Notes under the pieces: generated by a model
The model's database searches: none
Told to the model about the DNA's origin: nothing
The model's input: the letters and a program-made list of their open reading frames with translations, nothing else
Shown here: one piece after another, positions 54,912 to 64,000 of the stretch
How the letters are laid out: the number at the start of each line of letters is the position of its first letter
Position numbering within the stretch: the first letter of the stretch is position 1
Translations under genes and position numbers: made by a program
From: Hansfordia pulvinata
Lineage: Eukaryota > Ascomycota > Sordariomycetes > Xylariales
Direction of reading: 5' to 3'
NCBI GenBank assembly: GCA_006538405.1
Contig: BJKQ01000020.1
Coordinates: 310,001-374,000 of the forward strand
DNA length: 64,000 nucleotides

Positions 54912-57762
54912 CTTCGAGATCTTGGGGAGACGCGAAGAGATATTGGAAAGAAGTCGAATCGAAGAGGCGGGAATGGCTGGATATTTGTTGAGTTGAGAGA
55001 TGAGATGTGAAAGATGATAGTGAGGAAGGCGGTATTTCAAAGTACTGATGGTCGGAATGGTCGAGCAGAGATTCTCAGTTTCCAACCGGATCCGAGGTCT
55101 TATTATACAAAAGAGAAGCCCGCTGAGACGACAGCATCAGCAGCATCGACAACCGGGCGAATGTGCCTCAAACGAAGCAAGCAACTTGGTGAGGCCAGGC
55201 GGAGCACGAGAGAGGCCCGGCGAGGTGAGGCCTCTTCACCCCGACCCAGCACACCGCGATCCACGGCTCGCCCCCTTATTTCGACTTGCTCGGGCGTGGG
55301 CCAAGGCAGCAGTGACAAGAATGACTGACTGGCGTTTGCCTTGCTGCGCGGCGTCCATCTTCCAGGCACGGCTCAGCCATCATCAGAAGCCGAATCCGCT
55401 TTCAAGGCTGGTGGCCGTTTTGGCCCCCAGAACCGCGATCCACCGGCCCAAGGCTCTGGGACCGGATATCCATGTCGGGCATGCAAGCCTTAGCGTGCCT
55501 GTCCCGTTCGAATATAGGCACGGATGCCTTGGGGCCAGACTTGCTGCTGGTGATACTGACCTCAGTTCGGCCTGGCCGAACCTCACTCTGCAGCCTGCGG
55601 CCAGGGCAAAGTCCTGTGTTGCGGCGCGCACTCCAACATTCTTCCGATCCACCCCCGCCAGTTCCAACTGGCTTCCCAGGGGCTGGTGACTCGAGATGGC
55701 TGCTAGGCAGCATCTCGGGGAAAGGGAGGATGAGCGCCCGTCGTCATCTTGGTCTCACCGTCGCCAAAACAATCCTGTCACTCTGCCTGGGCGGCTTCGA
55801 GGCACAACGCGCAGCCGTCGAGACAGGGCGTGCGAGATCTGACGTGGCCACGCACAAGGCTCGTGGTATAGCCCACATCTAGCGTGCCATCTCTCATCCA
55901 GTGTTCTGGTGTAAGTCTCGCCTTACTCCGTTCGCACGCACGCACAGCCGCAGCAGGAGCCATTATCGGCTTATCGGTGGCTTTACGAGGCGGATCGCGG
56001 TTCTGTCACGAGGGGAAAAGCCTTACTTACTCACCGATACTCACCGGCCCTCAGCCATGATGCCTCCCTCTAGTTAGTCTGGCCGGGCCGACCATTGTGC
56101 GCGCCCTTCCAGAGGGCTGGGTCCGGTTCCATTTACACCGGGGCTGCCTATCTTCACCAGGGTGGGTGATGGTCCTGTGTGGTCCTGTGTGGCGTTTGCG
56201 TAGTCACGAGCCGTTGCCGGGCCGCTTCTCACTGCCGGCGGCAAGAAAACGTGGTCAACGCAAGCCCTACGGGGCCTCAGGTCGCGGCCAATTTCGGCCC
56301 TGCGCCTCGACTGTCGCCCAGTCCCGGTGCAAAGAGCACAGGCGTTTGCGACTGAATTGGGTCCTCTCGTTCTCCTTGCCGCGCCCGAGATCCACCCCCT
56401 GTTGCGCCCGTGTAATCGTAATCGGGAGGTGGAGAGCCATTGGCGCATGCGCGGGTCCAGTTGTCGATCACTTGACGTGAGTGGTCCAATGCAGGGCATT
56501 TGGGCAAGACCCCCAAGGACCCTGCTGATCCTGGCGTTCGAGTACTCGTAGGTCCTACGAGTAATCACAAATCGTTCTTCGGACGAGAGGGCTGCATTTG
56601 ACCATGGGTGACGCATTCGAGCTGGTCCAATGCGTCGCGCAAGCCAGACCATCGTCCTGTGTTCGTCCAGTCTATTTCTGTCTTGTCCTGCCCGGCCGTC
56701 TGGTCCTGCAGGGCTTGAGTCGGTAGACAGCGGCAGTCAGCCTCGACGGCAGACTAGGACAGGTCAGGGCAAGCCAGGGCCATGCGCTGCAGGACTCTCA
56801 GAGGCCTGCAAGTCCTGCGGCCTGTCATCGCAGGCAGAGGCCATCACTGCTGTGAGTCAGAGGCGGAGAGCTGTCTTGGTCCATCGTGCTGTGGTCGTTC
56901 ACGGAAACAGTGACGATACGCTGAGAGGGCGAGACGGTAGGACGCGCGTGCTAGGAAACTGGAAGAATGACGAGAGAGCCCGGAGAGGGGCAGGTACGGA
57001 GTTCGTAGAGGGCACGGTGATGCGCGGACCAGAGCGGGCGGGGCACGAAGGCGGCGAGGGAGGGCAGAGCACGGTCGACTTGTCGAGTCCGCTGGCTGAC
57101 TGCAACAATGGAATTGTCGGTCTACCGTTGGCGAATGCCCCGCCGCAGTGTAGAAGAAGTGCCGCGATGGTGCTTGGCTGGCCTCGCCGGCGGCAGGCGA
57201 ACGAGGAGGGAGAAATTGCTGGGCGCAGGCGGTCGGCGGCGGATGCGGTTAGCTCGAGGCCCGGCGCCGGCGCCAGACGTCATAGTCGCCCGTAGCTTGG
57301 GGCGCGCCTGCCCTCAATGCCTGTTTTGCTGCTTCCTGCCGCCGCGTGCCCGCTGCTTGCTGCCCTCCTGGCCGCGCCTGCCACGCCTGCCACGCCTACG
57401 CCTGCCCTCCATCCGCCCGCGTGCCTGCCCGGTTTTCACGAGCATCACTCACTCATTTCCACATCACTTAATTACCCGGGCACGTGGCCAGGATACTTCC
57501 AACTCCCCGGTGGCGACACCATCAGCCAGGTACTCCTAAGTCAGTCACACCTGACATTTCTCTTGGGCAGGCGCGCCGTCTGCAGCCCGACGGAAAGGGC
57601 TAACGGCCTACCAAACCTCATCTACCGAGCCGCGATCTTCTCCCCGCCAATCGCCCGTGCTTTCGTTTCCCTCTCTTCTCACCACCTCACAGCCCCGGCC
57701 TCACTGCGCCTGCGCCCTTCCTCCCAGCCAGCCAGACCGCCCACAGCGACCCAGCCGCCGCC
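54912..57762. other. Divergent intergenic region (2.85 kb)
   Basis: No gene recognised. Short direct repeats of TGTGGTCC lie near 56168-56192, and the GTACTCGTAGGTCCTACGAG inverted motif near 56543. Just upstream of the MARVEL gene is a pyrimidine-rich leader. Confidence 0.45.
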
Positions 57763-58318
57763 ATGGCTATCCTCGGCATGTCCTTCAGCTATTGGCTGTT
57801 CGCCCTGCTGCACTTCTTTCAGTTTGTCCTCGCCGTCACCGTCTGCGGCCTCTACGCCGTTGACCTTGACAATGCCCGCAAGGCCGAGAAGCCCATTGAT
57901 GGCAAATTGGTCCGTCCAGATCCTCGCCCTGCCTCATTCTCCTCTCTTGCTTACCGCCCAACAGGTCTACGCTGAGGTTGTCGGCGGCTTGGCTGCCCTG
58001 ACCGCGCTGCTCTTCATGGTGCCCCATATCCTTCGCTTTGCCGCCGTCAGCATCTGGAACTTTGTCATGTTTGCCCTCTGGATCGCTCTCTTTGGCCTAT
58101 TCGGCAGCATCTACATCCACGAGGATCCCAAAGACGACGCTGGCACGATTCGCATGAAGAACGCCGTCTGGGTCGACCTCGCCAACGCCGTCCTGTGGCT
58201 CATTAGCACCTTTGCCTCGGGAATTTACTGGTGGTCCCACCGCGAGCGCCTGAGCCGCTTCACTGGCCGCGCCAGGCTCGACCGTCACTTCTCGACTAGG
58301 GGTGGTGTCAAGGCCTAA
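57763..58318 (+). CDS. MARVEL-type tetraspan membrane protein
   Basis: Two exons, 57763-57909 and 57965-58318, with a 55-nt intron (donor GTCCGT, acceptor AACAG); 166 residues. Four hydrophobic segments are evident: YWLFALLHFFQFVLAVTVCG, VVGGLAALTALLFMVPHIL, IWNFVMFALWIALFGLFGSI and VDLANAVLWLISTFASGIYW. A charged cytosolic tail ends SRFTGRARLDRH and so on. The conserved WVDLANAVLWL and the short hydrophilic loops fit the fungal MARVEL-domain group, which acts in membrane microdomains. The start at 57763 gives the first membrane segment; longer upstream frames are UTR. The gene is intact and separate from the PKS. Confidence 0.85.
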
Positions 58319-60793
58319 AGCCTTTTCACGATTGCTTTAAAGGTTAAAACCTGCGACGGCCGACCCCAGTCTATATCGCTGCGCTTCCAATATTGTCACG
58401 TTTATCGGCGTCCGGAAGATACCATTGGATTGAAGGGGACTTTGCGGGTGTCCTGGGAAAGGGTTTTTTGCCCGACGGCACATTTATGCGTACCTTAATA
58501 ATGTCTAATCAACCTGACCGCATCACTTTTGACCATCTCCTGCGCGAAGATACCAGAAGAAAGCTACTGCTCAGGTGGTGTTTTCGATTTGGCTTCTTGA
58601 ACCAAAGCCGTTGACTCTTTCCACAGGTGGCCCTCGCTGAGTACATGCACAAAGAAGGCATACTCCTGCCGAGACAACTTATCTTGCATATGCAGACTCT
58701 AAACGGCAACGATTCCTCCCAATGTGGGAACCCGCGCTCGACCTGCACTGCTTGACAGACTTCGCACCGATCTATCCCTCACGTCGCGCCTTTGCCGACC
58801 GTCCATCTCATGCCTCGCCTTCCAGTCACGGCCCTGGGTCATATGACGGTACTCAATCTTCGACCAGACCGTTTCCGGAACAGCTTTTCCGTCTGATCGA
58901 ACTATCGACATGAGCAAATGGTTCCCAACATCCATGCACGGTGACGAAACATTGCAACTAGTCAGCACGGGCATGCGACGAAGTCTTCTACATAAGGATC
59001 GTGGCGTTAAATTGAGTCGGGCACGCGTCTTCAGCAGAGCTCCAGGTTGTGCCAGTTGCCGCTGTTTCAGACAGCTGCCATGGTGTCGACTTCAGGAGCA
59101 CAGATAAGTCCACAAGCGGAGGCTCGACTTCTGGGCTTCAGGCAGTCATCCGATTGGATTGCTTGTTGCCGTATCCCGGAACCGTTAGCCCGCGCGGGGA
59201 GGGTTATCAGATCTTAGCCCGTCTCCCTGTTGACCAGGGTCTGTCTCAGAACTCTTGGCCACCATGAGTATCTATCAAGGCTCACGTGTCTATCCTACCA
59301 GCCCCGGTTTCTTTCCTTTGGCCAATAGCAGTCCACGACTCTTTTCACGCTTCTGAAGAGTATCGATTTCACGATGGGTGTCGAAACGTGGCTTGCTGCA
59401 CATCGGGTTCCCATGCAGTTTGCGCTTGCACAGAGACTTGAAGGATGGCCCGTGATACCCGACACAGCCCCTTTGCACCAATGGGTGACCTTTCTCTCAA
59501 GCTAAATTTGAAGACCGTCGCACGCCAAGGTTGACGCAGTCATATTACTGGTGTATCCATCTCTTGAGAGAACAATCTACATCGATCTAGCAAAGCAAGC
59601 AATCCGACTGGAGCCCTCGACCATGAGCGTATGGGTCATCTTCGGGGTGCCTATTCCACCGCCCCACGCGGTCCGAACCGACGGTGGAGCGGCTTGATGA
59701 TGCGGCTAAGGTGACGACTAAAGCGAGGCAGAGCGGAGCGAAGCGGATCCGGGACACCCTCGCCAGTCATCGTGGCTGGACGGATCTTCGCAACTCGCGA
59801 CACCCAAAGCCCACCCAACGCCAAGCCTTACGCTCTTTGCGCAGTCCTGCCGACGCCTCTCTGAAGCCCGGGCCGTGGAGCTATCAAGAATGCGCAAGAT
59901 TCCGTGCTTTAGTTCAATCGAAAAAGGCAAGACATGCCGTAGACTGAGACCTGCGTTCGCGCTGCAGAAGGCGTTGCAGAATCACATTCGAGCATAGCCA
60001 CGTTCCCGCGACTGATAGGGCGAATCGTCGCTGGGCTACCACTTCGGTAAGTACCTTGCCCAGTCCGGATCACTGGTCAAGCCTCAATATCTGGCAAGAT
60101 GATTCACTATGCTGAAGCTGACGATGTCTGGGACTTTTGAACCCTCGAGATGGAGCATAGATGAGGCCTTCCGCCTGAGGAGATGACGCACGCACTTCTC
60201 TTCTCGGTAAAGGCGTTGGGACTCGCGTGGAAGGTTACATGATTTTAATGCCTGTCCGGAGACTCGATGCGTTCAGAAGCCTTATCAAAGCCTCAGACCC
60301 GAGCCATACACAGACGACGGGGTGCTATTCACTCCCAGGTGTCCCCCCTTCTCCTAAAGCTGAGCGCCAACTTCGGCTTTCCTTGTCCACGACTTGTCAA
60401 AATCCAGGTACATCTCGATTGGCTTCGATCATGTAGAGTGTAGTCGATCCATGCGGACTCTGTTGCTGGACTTGGCCTCACTGACGTTACTTCACGAGCT
60501 CACAAGATTGCTTCCGAGTAGCACCTCTCGATGGAGTTGTAAGTGGACATTAGTCTGATGTAAGGCAAGTTGAATCCAGCCATGATCAGACCAGGCCCAT
60601 TCATGTCCCTCCAAGAAGAAGCTGGCGGACTCCATCGAACCTGTCACGGACGTCAATCGATTTGAAGTGCGGAATATTTATATGAAGCGTGTCAGTGACT
60701 GCACTCGATTCTCATCACCGAGCGCTTCTTCATGAACAGGCACGCCAACATTTTACTTCAACCTTGACTCCTACTAGTTACTGATCATCCACC
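58319..60793. other. Intergenic left of the PKS gene (2.5 kb)
   Basis: AT-richer than the genes to its left. No tailoring enzyme, regulator or transposase recognised. The last about 130 bp hold the PKS promoter. Confidence 0.5.
60677..60684 (+). promoter_or_regulatory. TATA-like box of the PKS gene
   Basis: TTTATATG about 110 nt upstream of the ATG at 60794. Positional assignment. Confidence 0.4.
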
Positions 60794-63700
60794 ATGAACG
60801 ACTCTATTGCTATCATTGGTCTGGATTCGAGATTTCCTGGGGATGCCAACACTCCACAAAATTTCTATGAATTTCTTCTGAAGGGCAGATCCGCAAGGAC
60901 TGGGGTCCCTCCTGCGAGATGGGATTCTGAGGCCTATTTGCACCCTGATACTGGGAGGCCTGGGAAAGTGCGCGAAGACCCAACACCTCTGACATGACCT
61001 TCGAACGTAGTTGCTGACCGAAATAGACTCGAGTGAGCTCCGGCCACTTCTTGAAAGACAGCGTCTCGGCCTTTGATGCGCCGTTCTTCTCGATCACGCC
61101 TCAGGAAGCGAAAGAGATGGACCCGCAACAGCGACTCATGCTGGAGTGCACTTACAGAGCGCTTGAAAATGGTGAGTCGCGGAATTCTACCAGTTGGACC
61201 CGCTAATGAAGGACGCAGCTGGCATACCTCTTACAAATGCTGTTGGATCAGCCACCGGTGTCTACCTTGGCTGTTTCGAGCAGGACTACACCGGTTTGAT
61301 GAGACGTGCCACCGAGGGTCAGTCACAGTTCTCTGCACTAGGGCGCTCCGCAAGTATCCTCAGCAACAGGGTCTCTTGGTGGTTCGACTTCCGAGGCCCT
61401 TCATCTACCGTCAATACGGCTTGCTCAAGTAGTCTCTTCGCGATACATCAGGCCTGCTTAGCCTTAAAGGCCGGTGAAGCATCACTGGTGAGTTGAAGTC
61501 GCCATTTTCCACTAGCGACAAAATCCAGGCTGACACAATAGGCCGTCGCTGGTGGTTCAAATCTGATGCTGTCGCCCGAGCTCACTCTTGAGATGGACGC
61601 GATGGGTGTTCTGAGCCCCGATGGGAAATCGTACAGTTTCGATTCCCGGGCCAACGGATACTCACGTGGCGAAGGACTCGGGCTTGTGGTCCTCAAACGC
61701 GTTGCTGATGCGATCCGCGATGGCGACACCATCAGAGCAGTCATACGGAATTCTGTCTCCAACCAAGACGGGAAATCGTCCACCATCTCGCATCCTTCCC
61801 AAGCCGCGCAAGTTGCTCTCATGAAGAGGGCGTACAGTGAAGCGGGTCTCGACCCCAAGTACACACGGTTCGTCGAAGCTCACGGGACAGGAACACCCGT
61901 CGGCGATGTACTGGAGGCCGGTGCTATCAGAGAAGTGTTCTCTCCATTCAGAAGTCCCGAGCAGCCCCTCTTTGTGGGGGCAGTCAAGTCCATTATTGGC
62001 CATCTAGAGGGCGCATCCGGCATCGCGGGGCTGATCAAAGGCGTTCTTTCGCTCGAGCAAGGCGTGATTCTTCCCAACATTTGGTTCGAAACGCTGAACC
62101 CGAAGATCAACAATGATGGCACTTTGGCGTTCCCCGTGGACCCTGTCCCATGGCCGCAAAGCGGTCTCCGTCGCGCGTCCGTTAACTCGTTCGGATTCGG
62201 CGGTAAGCGGACTGGCCTCTGCCATACTCCAGGGTGGTCATTTACTGATGTGAGCAGGAACAAACGCACACGTTGTGCTCGACGATGCTCTTGGCTTCAT
62301 CACAGCCTTCGGCGTGCCTGGTATTCATCGGACTGCCTTATTTCCCAAACGAATTGCGCAAAGTACGGCCGCGCCGGATACCTCGGCCCCAGCAGCCATG
62401 GTCTCAAGCCGTGGGTCTGTTTCGTCAGCGTCAAGTCCGGAAACGGATTCGAGCGGCGACAGGAGCACTAGCGACACTGAAGTCTCTTCTCCTGTATCGG
62501 ATCCCGAAGCCCGACATTTTCAAGTCTTGCTTCTGTCCTCCTTTGATCAAGGTGGATTGACGAGAGTCAGGTCGGACTACTCCGAGTTCTTGACCTCGAA
62601 GCCTTGGAACAAACGGCTCTTGGATGATCTATGCTACACGCTCAATGTCAAGAGAACCCATCACGCTTGGAGGAGCTTCGCTATTGCATCGTCAATTAAT
62701 TCCCTCCAGGAATCACTGTCGAAGCCGCAACCCCTCATCTGTTCCGAGGCCGGGAGGCGGCTCGCCTTCGTCTTCACGGGACAAGGGGCCCAGTGGCCCT
62801 CAATGGGCAGAGACTTGATGGGCTACCCAGTATTCCGCGAAAGCCTGAGAGCTGCGGAAAACTATTTCGACAACCTCGGATGCTCCTGGGACATACTACG
62901 TGAGTTCAACACGCACCAGCCTCCTTCTCACGTGATTGAATTCTGACCGTAGTAGACGAGATGCTGGACGCTCCCTCCTCGCGCCTGAACGATGCCGAGC
63001 TCTCACAGCCCATTTGCACTGCCCTGCAAGTTGCATTGACCGATCTGTTCGAAAGCTGGGGCCTCACCCCCACGCGGTAACTGGGCATTCGTCGGGGGAG
63101 ATCGCTGCTGCCTACGCTGCCGGCTATATCACTCGGGAGTCTGCGTGGAGGATCGCGTACTGCCGGGGTCAACTGTCGGCGAAACTAGCAAGACTGCAAA
63201 GCCAGACTGGGATGGCCGCAGTAGGACTCAGCCAAGAAGACACCGAAGCTGCCATCGCCCGAGTTCGGAAACTCGTCGAGGGGAACATCCAGGTCGCCTG
63301 CTGCAACAGCCAAATCAGCCACACCGTCAGCGGCGACATGGCCTGTATCGAAGCGTTGGTGGGGCTTCTCCAGAGTGAGGAAACCTTCGCCAGGCAACTT
63401 GACGTCCCCATAGGGTATCACTCAGAGGCCATGCAGGCCATGACCTACGATTACATTGCCTTGATCGGACACCTTGGGCCCCGAAAGGACGACGCGGCCA
63501 GCTGCCGTCTGTTCTCCGCCACTTTTGGTCGCGAAGCAGCCCCCTCCGAGATTCGCGAGCCAAGCTACTGGACTACGAATCTGGTCTCGACCGTACAGTT
63601 TCTTCAAGCCGCCCAGGCCTTGCTGGACAGCGCTCACTCCGAAGCCGGCACCACGGCACTGGACCTGCTCGAGATAGGGCCGCATTCCGCTCTGCGCGGA

Positions 63701-64000
63701 CCTCTCCGCGACATTACAGCAGCCAGGCCAGGCAAGGGGGAGTACCACGCCGCCTTGAGGAGGGGCTGTTCCTCAATCAGCACATCTCTTGAAGCAGTGG
63801 CAACGCTCTTTTGTCGCGGGCATGCCGTCAATCTTGAAGCTGTCAACCAGCACGACGGCAGTAGCCAGCCACGCATGTTGACCGACCTGCCGAGTTATCC
63901 GTTCAACCATTCGACCGAGTACTGGGCGGAGGGCAGAATGGGGAAGAACTTCCGCTTGCCCCCTGTCGGAGGTCACGAGTTTCTTGGATCCCCAGCACTG
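60794..64000 (+). CDS. Iterative highly reducing polyketide synthase (partial: KS-AT-DH start)
   Basis: Truncated by the right edge. Exons: 60794-60967, 61027-61171, 61219-61487, 61542-62202, 62258-62899 and 62953 onward, with short introns of 47-59 nt and consistent phases. The ketosynthase runs from [12 protein letters not shown] with active-site Cys in [16 protein letters not shown], His in [11 protein letters not shown] and His in [11 protein letters not shown]. The usual Asp before TACSSS is Asn here. The linker is Ser-rich. The acyltransferase has [31 protein letters not shown] (catalytic Ser) and a YHSEAM motif. [10 protein letters not shown] at the right edge is where a DH hot-dog fold begins. 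A type I reducing PKS builds a polyketide in the cytosol from malonyl-CoA. A stop appears at the AT because CCCCC 63067-63071 lacks one C; with it, [13 protein letters not shown] reads through. Later domains (KR, ER, ACP) cannot be seen. The product is unknown. Confidence 0.93.

Noticed and set aside
1759..63071. Programmed ribosomal frameshifting as the cause of the repeated frame breaks
   Set aside because: The sites share no slippery heptamer or downstream structure, occur in unrelated genes including an expected essential one, and two or three occur in single genes. Consensus error fits better.

Overview
The window looks like about 64 kb of nuclear DNA from a filamentous ascomycete, most likely a Sordariomycete. 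The evidence is short GT-AG introns (about 47-240 nt), GC-rich third codon positions, a lone Pol III 5S rRNA gene away from the rDNA, and the gene content: a highly reducing polyketide synthase, a phosphorylase-NACHT-ankyrin protein, a DUF6594 protein and a fungal Hsp70-like ATPase. Species cannot be named from the sequence alone.

Layout. 1.2-5.9 kb (+): NLR-like phosphorylase/NACHT/ankyrin gene. 6.6-8.5 kb (-): cytochrome P450. 10.8-12.5 kb (+): damaged membrane protein gene. 13.1-13.9 kb (+): DJ-1/PfpI protein. 14.7-15.1 kb (-): cysteine-rich secreted protein. 15.74-15.86 kb (+): 5S rRNA. 16.5-17.5 kb (-): SAM methyltransferase. 18.9-20.5 kb (-): secreted YVTN beta-propeller. 22.2-23.8 kb (+): secreted alpha/beta hydrolase. 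24.7-25.6 kb (+): internally deleted aldo-keto reductase. 26.5-28.0 kb (-): thaumatin-like protein with a hydrophobic tail. 28.8-29.2 kb (-): low-complexity protein. 30.4-32.0 kb (+): DUF6594 protein. 33.0-35.8 kb (-): Hsp70-like ATPase. 35.8-43.4 kb: no recognisable gene. 43.7-45.0 kb (-): PY-motif protein. 46.7-48.2 kb (+): Sqt1/AAMP ribosome-assembly WD40 protein. 49.3-49.9 kb (+): tautomerase. 50.3-50.8 kb (-): acidic secreted protein. 54.6-54.9 kb (-): 87-residue zinc-finger-like protein. 57.8-58.3 kb (+): MARVEL-type tetraspan protein. 60.8 kb to the right edge (+): iterative highly reducing PKS, cut off at the start of its DH domain.

How the genes relate. Most are separate transcription units with their own TATA-like boxes. 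Sqt1 and the Hsp70-like protein are housekeeping or stress genes. The secreted proteins (YVTN, hydrolase, thaumatin-like, two small proteins) are a loose surface and secretion set. The PKS suggests a secondary-metabolite cluster continuing to the right; nothing within about 2.4 kb to its left looks like a tailoring gene.

Main caveat and main finding. At least 14 coding frames break at a G or C run, and in each case one extra base in that run restores a recognisable domain (P450, Hsp70, Sqt1, thaumatin, PKS, hydrolase, methyltransferase, NLR and others). The simplest reading is a consensus sequence that systematically undercalls G/C homopolymers, not a region full of pseudogenes. I therefore annotate these loci as genes and mark each break. 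I did not find a convincing new biological system.
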